Assembly: GCA_020091685.1 (NCBI GenBank)
Contig: CM034606.1
Location: 19,050,695-19,114,694, forward strand
Length of the DNA: 64,000 nt
Origin: Lutjanus erythropterus
Taxonomy: Eukaryota > Chordata > Actinopteri > Lutjaniformes > Lutjanidae
Reading direction: 5' to 3'
Below are positions 35,210-46,348 of the stretch, one piece after another. The translations under genes and the position numbers were made by a program. Below the pieces are notes generated by a model that was not told where the DNA came from, did no database searches, and worked only from the letters and a program-made list of their open reading frames with translations. The number at the start of each line of letters is the position of its first letter. Position 1 is the first letter of the stretch.

Positions 35210-35284
35210 TACATACCTACTTTTTCTCAAATCTCATCATATAGTTGTGCTTTAGTTTCCCTCTTCTTATTTCCACCTGAATAC

Positions 35285-35470
35285 AGAGGTGGGGGAGCTG
35301 AGTCACAATTTTTGACTCGCGTCAGACTCAAATTGCAAATTTGAGGACTTGAAACTGGCTTGACTATAAAAGACTCAACTATGACTTGGTATTCATGACT
35401 TAAGATGTGAAAGAACTTGACTTATTATAAATAAATATTTGCATTTTTCTAGATGTTGAAATATGTTTTG
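35285..35470 (+). repeat. ACTTGACT-rich dispersed repeat fragment
   Basis: The degenerate text is built from 'gactcgcgtcagactcaa', 'gaggacttgaaactggcttgac' and 'aagactcaactatgacttgg', a recognisable teleost dispersed repeat made of GACTTGA-type words. The right edge is uncertain. Confidence 0.5.
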
Positions 35471-36291
35471 TTTTTGAAACATGACGGGTGATTTCTAGTG
35501 CATGCACCCTAAGCTGCTACCTACTAGGACACAGCAGTCCAGTCAAGGCAGCTATCATGGAGGGTGCTTGTCCAAAATTAATAAAATTTGGATTCAAAGA
35601 TAATGTTGCCAGAATGTCATGTACTCAAAAAGGACCATAGGTACTACTGCTTTATGGTCTCTGATCAGAATCCTGCTCTGCCTTGGATGGACTTGTCGCT
35701 GTATGACTGCTGAACGACTGTGCAAAACAGGGCCATGAGTGTAGGAAGTTACCCCTTTTCAATTCTGAGTGTTTGACATTAGACAACTTTGAGGTAAAAG
35801 ATAACAGAAGCAACAAATCAAATATATGAGGGCAGAAATGAAAGGCATTTGACATTTTAACAGTGTCAAAAGTGTAAGATCCTTTAAGTTGCTGTATCTT
35901 AATTGTGCCAAAGCATCACACTTTGGGACACGGAGATAAATAACATGTCTTGCCATACCTGAGAAATGGAGTCAACCTAAATTCTTGCTCTGGACTGAAG
36001 CCTCTCTCTGCTCCTCCTTTGTGATGACATAGAGTCATGAGGAGGAGAGGATGGAGGGTTGCTGAGGTGCTGAGGCCTGAGCTGCTTGTCAGTGGCATGA
36101 CTGATCACCGAGGCCAACTCTAAAAGGATTGCTGGTGGAAATAAAGACACCAGCATGTCAGCTGTAAGCTCCTCAGAAGGACCCATCAGACAAGTGGATG
36201 CGTATTGACAGGCCAGAGACAGAAAGAGAGAGACATGGAGAGATGAAGGGGGAAGACGGAGAGGGAGAGGAAGTGTCCTGAAGTCGCTCAC
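35471..36291. other. unique noncoding sequence
   Basis: No gene is seen on the plus strand. On the minus strand, this stretch would be the intron after the candidate exon at 36292-36342. 36210-36275 is purine-rich on the plus strand. Confidence 0.35.
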
Positions 36292-36342
36292 CTTGGCACA
36301 GGCTGCAATGTCAGCCGACCCGGTGGCCATCACTCTCCGGCC
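36292..36342 (-). CDS. candidate small exon (51 nt), gene unknown
   Basis: On the minus strand, 'ctggacag' (36350-36343) could serve as a splice acceptor, and AAG|GTGAGC is a strong donor (exon ends at 36292, intron starts at 36291). Between them are exactly 17 codons, GRRVMATGSADIAACAK, with no stop. Alternatively the exon starts at the ATG at 36330, which has G at -3 and G at +4, giving MATGSADIAACAK before the donor. The pyrimidine tract before the acceptor is weak. I do not recognise the peptide and see no neighbouring exon, so this could be chance. If real, the transcript runs leftward from about 36.4 kb. Confidence 0.2.
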
Positions 36343-36352
36343 CTGTCCAGGG

Positions 36353-36425
36353 TATTATTTAAAGCCAAACAAATATCAGGGGCTGAATGTCACCGCAAGG
36401 ACACCCGGGCCTCATCTCCACCAAT
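36353..36425 (-). promoter_or_regulatory. promoter-like arrangement upstream of the candidate exon
   Basis: Read on the minus strand, an ATTGG (inverted CCAAT box, 36425-36421) is followed 58 bases later by a TATA-like TTTAAATAATA (36363-36353). The ATG at 36330 comes 23 bases after that. The order CCAAT, TATA, ATG, splice donor is promoter-like, and the local GC content is raised. The distance from TATA to ATG is too short for a normal 5' leader, which weakens the case. Confidence 0.2.
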
Positions 36426-38384
36426 CAGTGTCCAGGGTTTCAAATCACCCTTTCTCCTTCCCTCGCCGACAAATCCATCTTCCTCATTCCTATACCCTGC
36501 TTCACACCCCCATTCGACCCCTGACTACCACATTGAGGGGCGGCACTGAGCAACAGATTTACGATCCCCCCATTTCAGGCCGAGCACGATTTATTGACAT
36601 TAGTTGTCAGCTTTCTTTTTGAGAAATTGCACATAGAATTAATTTTAACTACGTCTTAATGTTAAATATCCTGGAAACACTAAATTTCATGGTAGGTGAT
36701 GCTCAGAGCCGCATAAGCATATATCAAGTTCTCAGGCTTCACTGAAAGACCCTTTTTTTTTTAGACTTTAATTTAATAAGAAGCAGCTCATAACCGCTTC
36801 ATCTCAGCTGTTAATTACACATCCTTTATGCTGAGGAATGATCTTGGGACACTATTTAATGCATCAAAAGTTTAAGTAATTTAATTTAATTGTTTTTATT
36901 ACTTAATCATGTCCAAGGCCACATAACTTGACGGAGAACAACCTGAACAAGGTATCTCAGAGTGTCATTCTGAAAGGAGAGAAAAATAGACGTCTGTTGA
37001 ACAAATTTGCCCTTCAAACTATATGAAAAAGAAGAATATGATGCAGACAGACAAATATGACCCAATCAATACATTGACAGTATAGTTATGGGAAAAAAAA
37101 AACACCTAAATAATTAAAGTTAAATTTGAAAATCACTTATTTTTGTTTCTTCACTCATCACAATTCAAAAGCTTGTTCTACTGTCTTACACCTTCACTCT
37201 GATCATAGGCTGTGCCTTTACATTATGTAAAGCTTATGTATCAGTCAATTCTTGTACACCCTAACATCTATTTTTTGCTTCCACAATACATTAATACATA
37301 TACAACATGGAAAGGCAGTGTAGCGTCATGCACAGAGTAAAATATAGAGGCTATGAAAATATTTACATCGGGTTTCTTGGTGCCTTTGACAAGTGACTTA
37401 AAAGCAGTTCTGCCCAAACACGAAAACATGGTAAAATAAATCACAATCTTGGCAATAAACATGTAAATCTTGATCGATATGTACTTGCCTTTTTCTCTTT
37501 TTCAATAACAGCTGCCGTAAAGGCCTGCTGAGCACAAGCGGCCATAAAAGTATGTAAAATAAATTAGGAGAGCATAATGAGAGGCTCCAGCAATTCCCCC
37601 ATAAATATAACATAACGACCACAACTAAAATGTCAGGGAATCCAATAAATCAATTTCTCAGGGACAGGCCGGCCTTTATGTGCAGAGCACACAGTCATAT
37701 TTATAATTCTTTTTTTTTTTGTCGTCAATGGATCTCATTTTTTGGAGAGAGGGCAGCCAGGGAGAGGGCGCAGCTCAACACAGGTCCCTCTCACATGAGG
37801 AAGGTTTAATATGTGTTCTATGTGATTCATCACCATGACACGGACACCTGAGGCCTGGGCCCGCTCCATTTCTACCGCCTAAATGGTTTCTTGGGGACTT
37901 TCCTACACACATGCGCACACACACAAGCACACACACAGAGCACAAGGTAGAGAGCTGAGAGAGATAGAAGGGGGGAGAGAAACAGAGAGATGGGTAATGG
38001 ATTGACAGAGAAGGCCTCATTTAAAAAGAGAGAGCTATTTTGTCCTGGCTGTGTAATAGATTGTGAGTCCGGAGTCGTCCAGTGTCACCGGTGCAGGAAC
38101 TAATTCACTCGTGATGTAAAGAGAGTGGGAAAATTCAGGGGAAAATGAGATGATTGAGATTACAAGCCCATTTCAGATAACCAACACGCTAAGAGAGGAG
38201 TATTCATAGAGGCACAGGGGTCACAGACCCATTACACAAGGTGAGAGTTACTTCAAACTAAATAACGCTATTATTTACCCTGCTGACTCTTCGGTTTTAT
38301 AACGTCACATGTTCACAGTTCAGCCTGGTAACATCAAAGCAAAATATCTGCAACCCTGCAACGTAAATCATTTTAAGCTGGTTC
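36426..38384. other. unique noncoding sequence
   Basis: No gene is seen. An imperfect CA run lies at 37905-37938. T-runs lie at 36752-36761 and 37710-37719. 36630-36960 is AT-rich with several TTAATTT and ATTA words. Confidence 0.4.
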
Positions 38385-39149
38385 AACTTCAAAATGTAAA
38401 TTCTTCTGCTGCCTTAAAAATGTGAGCTGACTTAACATGGGTTGAATAACTGCTTCAGAGTAGTCTTATGAGTTTTGAGAAGGTAAAACCAACTGAGTTA
38501 AGTTATGTGAACTAGATAAAACATTCAAGTTCAACAAGCTGAAGATATGAAGCACATTCAGAAAACTTGAATTTCAAGGCAGCTTCACTACTTCACTAGA
38601 TTTTTGAGTTTTGAAGTAAACTAAACAGTTTACTTAGAATCTAAAGGTTTTGCAAACCTTTAAGTTTTGTTGAGACTTTTCTTCTTTAGATGAACTTCAG
38701 TGTTTTATAAACACCCCAAATTTTGTATTATCAACAGTGAGCCCTGAACTTGATTTGTCCGAAGTAAGTTGCCTTGAAATTTTGAGTTTTTCTAACTTTT
38801 CCACTTTTGCAGTTTAGCAAGTTTCCATCAGGTATGTGTTCTTCAAACTGTAAAACAGAGGGGTCTGTTCTACCTCTCAGACAAGTGCATGCTGGGAAAT
38901 CTGCTAATATGCTGATCAAGTGTCTTTTGAAACTTAATTTAATAAGTTGAGTGAATTTGCAGCAATACATTAATTCAACTCAAAAGGCCATAAAAACTCA
39001 TGTTTATAAATTCTGCAGTGGTCTGAAAATAAAACCTAGAAATTTAAAGCTGATTTAACTTGAGACTATTAAAACATATATTTAAATAAAGTTAAGGAGA
39101 AAAGATTGATTGATTCCACTAAGTTCCTTTATGATGTTTTACAGTGTAG
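38385..39149. repeat. dispersed repeat, copy 2 (shares sequence with 5340-5760)
   Basis: This long AT-rich element has many 'ttcaact', 'aagttga' and 'ttgagttt' words and ends in 'ttttacagtgtag' (about 39137-39149), an ending common in teleost repeats. The block at 38990-39060 matches 5630-5700. The left border is not sharp. No coding frame is present. Confidence 0.6.
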
Positions 39150-39425
39150 AAACATCATGCAATCTTGTCCTGTTGTAGCTCTGGTTCATTACATTACTGA
39201 CATCTCCACATAGACATTTATAGGAAGCATCACAAGTTGTTGTCTGACCTCATAAGAGCTCAGTGTTGTAAAAACAAATAAATCTAGCAGAACAGCGAAC
39301 TGCATAGGAATGCAATTATTCTAATAGCATCCCCAGCAAAATAAGTCCAGTCAGTTATAGACAACCTAATAAGGAGTATGTGATTGATGGTGGGATCATG
39401 GAGCCTTTATAGAGGAGCATGCATG
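39150..39425. other. unique noncoding sequence
   Basis: Nothing was seen between the dispersed repeat and the CA array. Confidence 0.4.
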
Positions 39426-39454
39426 CACACACACACACGCACACGCACACGCAC

Positions 39455-39496
<42 letters not shown>
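39426..39496 (+). repeat. compound (CA)n/(CG) microsatellite
   Basis: This 71-bp alternating purine-pyrimidine array consists of CA units with five scattered CG steps in its left half and a pure (CA)n right half. Alternating CA/CG DNA can adopt Z-form under supercoiling. It causes false Thr-His and Val-Cys frames. Confidence 0.97.
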
Positions 39497-39497
<1 letters not shown>

Positions 39498-42400
39498 GTG
39501 TCTCTGTTTCCACTGGGAAAGAGTAGTGCTCCACACTCACAACCTTCACTAAATGTGATGGTTTTGAAGACCTGGCTGGATGTCAAAGGATGTCAAAAAA
39601 TAAACTACATCGGGTTGGTACAGGACAAAACGCACAAATAGAGAACAAAGAACTGACCTGATGTATCACAAAATCTGCTGCTGTGATTCTCTTTGAACTT
39701 GAGATTCTCTTTGAACATGAAACAAATACAAATGCATATCTAAACCAGATCCATAACTCTTTGCTTTCACCAATTATTTAAATCCAGCTCCCATTGGTTC
39801 TTAAACTAGATCTTTCTCTTACTTTGAACAAAATTAATGCTTGGTTGGTTTATTGTTAAGTTTCGAGTTGCCAGATCTCTCAAACATCCCCAACAAAACT
39901 ATGGCTAACAACCACAGAAGAATTGTTAAGTAATGCTAACGTTAAAGCTACAACACAGAACTTTCTTTGCTTCTTGATTTTGGGGGTGTTTCCACCTTAA
40001 CAATTACAAAATATGACATCAAAAATATGAAAATATCCTATTGCTTCTTTTTAACAAGCTAACTTAAGACTCACTGTAACTTAACTAGGACCACAGGCTT
40101 GTTTAATCTTATTCAAAGAAGAATTAAACCAGGTGGCAGACATTAACAGTAGCTATATAGAATTAGCCAAACTTCTTGAGGATGGACTCATTAACTTATG
40201 TAGGTCATATAGAGGCATCAGTAATAAATTGAGACAGTTTCATAAACAGTTAAAAACTTCTTGTAGTAGCTTTAAGTACACATTGATCATAATGTTAGCT
40301 CCTTGTCTAGGCTAGCTTGGTTAGCCTAGCCACTAACTAACACCTCTATGGTATTAAACAACAGAATAGTCACTTTGAGGGTTTATCACTGACTCCTGCT
40401 TCAGTTTATTATTGTAGCGTCCATCATCTGACTAATTATTGATAACACACTGAAGGCGGTGGGAAAGTAATGTAATCGTTGTATACCCAAATACCATGTA
40501 ACACCACTAGCACCAACAAATCTCATACACAAAATGAATCGTTCTGGTCTTTCAAATGCTTTTGCCAACTGACTAGCAATGCTGACTTAATTAATAGCTA
40601 GATATTCTAAAGGTAGTAATTGCTACAAAGTTGGAAGCCAAAGCCAACTGAGTAATGTTATCCTGCTGCATGTAAATAATGAAAGTAGTAGTTTCAAAGT
40701 CAGTTGTTTGCCCATAAAGTGAGTTTAAAAGTTCAGCATGGGCCAAAATGCCACTGCTGGGGAATGGTAGAAAGATATTTCTACAGATGAATCAGAATTT
40801 TAACCTAAGTTGTAACCAGAGAGCTCATTTGAGCTTTGTATGGGGAGTTCACATCAACACCACTGAACATTTGGAAACATCCAGCGTGAAACCTACTGTA
40901 GCATCATCATTTTGACACCCAGACTTTTCAAGAAAGAGCAACACTTCTGCCAAACAGAATGCATGCTGTGATAAAAGTTAAAACAGAGAACTGAGAAACT
41001 TTGTCTTTCAGAGAAATACTTGAACGTTGTACTACAGAATTATTATGTAATCTTGCCTGAGAAAGTGAATAGAACTTTGTGGTGTTTTAATGAATGATGA
41101 AACAAAAGACTTCTTGTTGTGGACTCACTTGTGGACTGTCCAAACTATATACAGTGCAACCTCCTCCCACATTTTCCATTCTGTTCTTAAACTCTGTCCA
41201 TCAGCTTCAGCCTCTAGAGGTGGCTTGTTTAAGAAACAATTAGGGGGGTATACAGAGCCATTTGCAGGCAGCAGGCCTTGCTGGGCAGGCCAGCCGGCTG
41301 GAGTACCTTTCACAACTGATTTATAACACTGTCGCCTTGGCAAGGCAACATAATTAATAGGAGCATGGACTTCTAATTCCAATGACTTCCACACCAAGTG
41401 GTTTTCATTTGATTTATGATGGCCGGCAACTTTGCATTTTATCAGTTCATTCAGTCATTATTTATGCTGATGATCAATTTCAATGGGTCGCTATCATCTA
41501 ACTTGCCACTAATCAAAGAGAATTAGGGTTCACTGCATTATTTAGAAGCTGCTAATTTATCTTAGAACCAGGCAAGAGGAATAGTTGTGGGAGCACTTGC
41601 TGCAATACACCACAGTGATTCTGAAGACACATTCAGTGATCATTGCGCTGTGAATGAATGTGTTCATGACAATATGGGAATACTGTCCAGAGCTGTTTAT
41701 TGAGAGGTTGTCTTGGAACAATGCCAATGTAACTGAGTCAGAGGAATGGCGTGTTCATTATTTGAATTTATGGCATTTACAGATCAAAAAAGGATGATTG
41801 GGATTAAATGAAAACGTAATGCGTGCGTGCAGAATCTTGAGTGAAGCCAGCATTTTTGAGGCACTGGGCTGTTCATTAACCTCAGTAAATGACTGACTGC
41901 GTTCATAAAACGCATTAACGGAGCAAAAATATTTTTAAAAGCGGCTGTTAACAGCGTTGCATAAAACAGAACCTGGCCCACTAACAACACCGAGCCAGCC
42001 TTTGCCTTTGTAAAACAGCAGGTCAATCTGTTGGCTATCTATTAGGCTTGACTTGTCTACACACTCTAAAGTAAATTGGGGTGGAGTAGTGAAATAGTGA
42101 ATTCACAAAATCCACCTCCTCAGCATGCACTGTAATTGCACTTCAAAGGTGACATATTCCCAATTTATGAATGATGAATCTAAAGCAGGCTCAATTTGGC
42201 GAATCAGTGGGCATCATGTTGACCGGCCTCAGCCCAAAGGCACAGATGGACATATCAAAGCAAGACGTCTCTCAAACTATCAATATCTGTGCTCATCATA
42301 CCAATACACACCCAATCTTGGTTAAGATGATGCACAGCATTCCTGATGACTGTCCGCTGACTGAGAAACTTGATATACATGAGATCAGTTGATTTATAAG

Positions 42401-42859
42401 TATATTTTCCTTCACTTCAAAGCCTGTTAATATAATTCGGTTGGCAAGCATGAAAAATGCAACATGTAATTCATATCAGGCTGACTGATGCAGCTCAAGC
42501 TTGAGGGTCAAGCAACTACACAGAGGGAATACGTTAAAAGTATGACTTCTTTATGTTTTTGTTTGGACTTTAAATTAACATATTAAGCTATACTCATGGC
42601 TAATACAGAAAATCTTTTTAATTTCACACATTTTAGTACAATAAAATAGACAAGAGTTCTCTAAATGCCTTATTGTGTCTGATTCATAATTTGGGAATTG
42701 AAGTAAACACCACACAGCAGTTCAAAAAAGCACCAGTTTCCATACTAAAGGCAGTAAGCAGGGGCTCTACTAGTCCCTTTGAAACAAACACACAACCAAG
42801 TGCAATTTACTGTACAGAAAATGAAAAATGCACTCTTCAAGTATTTGACAACAGGTCCA
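39497..42859. other. unique noncoding sequence
   Basis: No gene is supported. 39683-39719 has two 18-bp units GATTCTCTTTGAAC(T/A)TGA in tandem. A hairpin TAGGCTAGC / GTTAGCCTA lies at 40308-40329. 41200-41420 is high-complexity DNA with a perfect inverted repeat GCCTTG-G-CAAGGC at 41334-41346, open in one frame on each strand. 41400-41700 and 42110-42480 have regulatory texture. Confidence 0.35.
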
Positions 42860-43330
42860 ACGCAAATGATCAGACTCCATTTGTTAGCCCGTTCCCTTCC
42901 CGTGATTCCCCGAGTGATAAATTGCATTTAGCAAACCGCGGGAGGCTAAGCATTCTTGACATTTTTTATTGATTTGCATGAGCTATATGCATGTAATCCT
43001 GTTTGTAGGTAAATCATGGCATGGGCAAATTCAAGTCACTGTGGGTTTACTTTGGGGAGAGAAAATTGGAGACTTCGCATGTGAGGGTGGAACAGAGCCG
43101 GGCAGGGTGGGAAAGAGATGTGGCCGCCCATTGGAATCTGGGAACCTCTATTAAGATTTATAGGTGTTGGGATTCTACGGACCTGAGGCATTATTCATGG
43201 TAAAGCTTCTCTGTCTGGGCTTGTTTATAAGATGAGACAAGGCTGACAAAGATGGAGGCCCTCTACAACAGGGCCAAGCTGCTTGAACATGGGGCTCAGT
43301 CACCTGACATACCCATGGCATCAGCTGCAA
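42860..43330. promoter_or_regulatory. candidate conserved noncoding region
   Basis: High-complexity DNA without repeats includes a perfect octamer ATTTGCAT (42972-42979) next to 'gagctatatgcatgtaatcc' and several ATTA cores. The right half is GC-richer with CACCTG at about 43300. No frame looks coding. The regulatory role is inferred from texture. Confidence 0.28.
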
Positions 43331-43563
43331 CCATTCAGCATCGCACTGAAAAACACACAGTCCAGCTAGAGACTGACACAGTATTGGAGAAAACCAAGCA
43401 CCAACTGTCAGTTTCTATCACAGAACCAGCATGTTCTCGGTGTTGCCTGGAATTGTAAAGTGTGGCCTGGCAGGTAAACTTTGCATTGCAACTATACGCA
43501 TCTTTTCCTATCCAAAAACACAACCAAAACTAGAAGAGTAGAGTGCAGATCTCCACCAGGCAA

Positions 43564-43949
43564 TAGAGCTGTGTATTGGCAAGAATTTGGTTTTACGATA
43601 TGCATTATGCTACAGAGGTTATGATTTAATATATTGTGATGTACTGCAATACTAAGCAAGGCGATATATTGCTATTTTATAAGTCTAATTTTAGGATAAC
43701 TGTTATAGGATAAAGAATGCACCGTCATATGCATAAAATCTGAGATTAAAAAAGTTTACTTGTTTATGCAATTAGAACTGTGAAGACAGATAACAGCACT
43801 GCTGTCTGGTGGTTGGGAGTTTTAACACAACACAAAATTGACCATGCATGTGACACGATGTCATGATACAGTGTTTTTGAGAATCACCACAGTATCACAG
43901 AACATAATGACATGATATTCCAGTGTATCCATATTTTCCTACACCCCTA
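43564..43949 (+). mobile_element. hAT-like nonautonomous element (copy B) with 7/8 target duplication
   Basis: It begins TAGAGCTGTGTATTGGCAAG and ends CCTACACCCCTA. The flanks are CCAGGCAA (43556-43563) and CCAGGAAA (43950-43957), matching at seven of eight positions. The 386-bp body aligns with 9434-9805 in order and orientation, and its left end matches the minus-strand fragment at 54375-54493. No coding frame is present. Confidence 0.8.
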
Positions 43950-43957
43950 CCAGGAAA

Positions 43958-44089
43958 CCAAAAAAGAATATTTGGATGTAAAACCTTTGTAATGACATAA
44001 CATTCTGATTAGTAACTGCAATTTAACTTTTTTTTTTTTTTTGCAGTAACTGTAGAAGACTCCAATTACATTTATTTTGTAAAATTCTC
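43958..44089. other. short interval with T-run
   Basis: A run of about 14 T at 44029-44042 is followed by GCAGTAACTG. It resembles a decayed repeat, but nothing specific can be named. Confidence 0.3.
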
Positions 44090-44285
44090 ATGAAGCACGT
44101 ATAGTATCCTATTACACATTTGTGTGAAATTTTGTAATAATTAGCATATGACTTCTTTAGTTACGACCAAAAACATGTTTCGCGAGGTTACAGTGACCTT
44201 GAGTCCAAGCGGATGTTTGTACTAACTCCCTCCGAGTGAGATATCAAATTCATGAGGGGAATGGACATGGACACATAGAAAAAAT
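44090..44285 (+). repeat. dispersed repeat fragment
   Basis: The text 'acatgtttcgcgaggttacagtgaccttgag' followed by 'gtccaagcggatgtttgtac' and 'gtgagatatcaaattcatgag' is a teleost dispersed repeat style (GAGGTTACAGTGACCTTGA). The outer end of the same kind of element appears inverted at 54229-54285 ('taatgcctcc', 'ggccggaggca'). Confidence 0.55.
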
Positions 44286-46229
44286 AGGTTTTTCAAGGTT
44301 TTCCAAAAATTGTGACTCACAGAGGTTCTTCAGCATACAGTCATTAATGCGCATCCAAAAAAGTTAGGCTGGTTTGTCCATTAGTACTGGGGATAAGCTG
44401 CAGACAAGTTTCAGGTATGTTGGTCACTCACACACGCCAACAATCGCATGATCCCCTCCAGACTTATGCCTAATAAACATAGGAGTTTCCTTTTAAGGAA
44501 GTAGTACAACCCTCAGTTTTTTCTCCTGAAATGTACTACTTTGAGGACTGCATAAGCATGCGCTGACTAATACACTTTACACTCCAGATCCTAACTACTG
44601 TGTCATATAGCAAAGCCTTACTTTCAACCAGACAGAGGACCTTGGGTCCTTGTATAAGAAGCCATGGCGGCGTTTAGTTTATTCAGCAATTTCCTGAGAA
44701 TCCCACCATACTTTATTTGGTCTTATTAGATGAAAACACGAGGATCACCTTCAACTTTATTAATGACGGTACTCTGGATGAAAGATGCTGGTGAAAATCT
44801 GCAACATCTGTTTGCTGCATTCACTTCTCAGCGGGCTCCACCTATTCCTCATGCCTAATGATGCTGATCCACACTGCAAGTTTTACGGACAAATGTGTAT
44901 TTGGCTACATTCATCATCCTGAATGAGTGTTCCTGATGAGCCATCCCCTGGCCTGTTTCACTCTTTCTACCATACGTTAACAAATGACAACTCCTGCCAC
45001 ATGTTTTCCATTTGGGAGACACGGAGAGAGGCAGGAAAAGAGGGTCAAGGGATTCTGAGGGCTGAAACATGGGCAGCTTCAAGGGAAAAGAGTCAATGAT
45101 GCCTGCTCTTAACAGAATCACCCCCCGTGTGCCATCAACTAACCGCAGCACCATGAAAATACATCAATTATGTAATGCCTTCAAGGAACAGTTACAGAAC
45201 TGATCCATGTCACTGCCACGGCCCAAACCCGCATCCTTCATGAGTGACATTAGCAGCCGACATACTTTTACTGTAGGTGGACTATAACCCCAGCAGCCAG
45301 GGGATGTATCCCTCCAGAACCACATGAAAGGCCAAACAGAAAATATATGGATATGGCCAAGAATGTTAACTTGGATAAACAAGTCGATGGTCGTTCAAAG
45401 TCCTGGGGAGTTGCACCCCTAATAAATCATATTCCTTTTGATGTGCAGCTGGTTACAAGTTTAGAAAGGGGGGATGGTTACAACAGACGTGAGTAAGGCA
45501 CCGGGACACACTGCCTGCTTTTCTCAAAGCATGGGAATCCAAGTTTAGTCAAACTCTAGGGACATGCGTGAGTAGTAAATAAGTTATAAATAAGGTCATG
45601 AGTGAAAACAGGCTGTCAGATGTCCTTGGATACAGTTGTAGTCAGTGAGAGAAAACAAAATCTGAATAGCTAATGTGCTGACAAAATTAGATAAAGGTGA
45701 CTCAAATAGCAGAAGTGACAGGGACACAATAACAACTCTTACTTAGAGTTTAGACTTACACAATATGTATTTGATCTGAAAAGATTTACATTCACCATTG
45801 TCTTTCACTCTTGTAGTCTTGTAGTCTGCGCTTTGTTGACATAATGCATTCAGCCAAAAATACTATCTAACAACATGATCTATGACTGGGTTGCAACGCT
45901 GACGATTAAAGAGTTTAGCTTAAAAGTTAACAAAACATTACTTCGGTTGCTAGCTAGCTAAAAAGCTAGTTATATGGACAAATATTATCGGTTAAAAAAA
46001 CAGGCAACAGCACAGTAAAGAAAAAAGAGACTGACAGACTGTTTTAACTAATCAACTAGAACGAAAGAAGGAAGAAACACATTATGACACTGGATTGAGT
46101 CAGTCCTAGTTTTTTCAATAAAGGTTATTATTTTGCTCAGTCTATCGCAAAAAGGCAGCCATTTAAAAAGTTAAACCTCCTAATGTTTAATACTGAATCA
46201 CAGTTGAGTTTCAAGTTTTGGTGAAAGAG
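44286..46229. other. unique noncoding sequence
   Basis: No gene and no recognised repeat were found. 45955-45980 contains GCTAGCTAGC words. The minus frames at 45154-44855 and 45382-45164 have no domain. Confidence 0.4.
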
Positions 46230-46348
46230 AAATAAATTTAATCTAGGTTTAGAGTTAAAAAATAAATTAAATTTATTTTAAATCTTCATTCATTTAAAGC
46301 TAGTTTAGTTAAAGGCTAGTTAAAGTAAGTTTAAATCATGATTTAAAC
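46230..46348. repeat. pair of perfect palindromes in AT-rich DNA
   Basis: A hairpin with perfect 13-bp arms (AAATAAATTTAAT at 46230-46242 and ATTAAATTTATTT at 46266-46278) has a 23-base loop. Fifty bases later lies a perfect 20-bp palindrome, GTTTAAATCATGATTTAAAC (46329-46348). Between them are repeated GCTAGTTTAGTTAAA-type words. It could be the remnant of a miniature element; no target duplication was found. Confidence 0.7.

Noticed and set aside
41331-41349. An RFX-type X-box (GTCGCC...GGCAAC)
   Set aside because: The half-sites are seven bases apart, more than the usual zero to three; only the GCCTTG-G-CAAGGC palindrome is real.
41464-41484. Another possible reverse-transcriptase motif (YADDQFQ)
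   Set aside because: It lacks the T-Q of the LINE motif, has no flanking similarity, and lies in unique high-complexity DNA.
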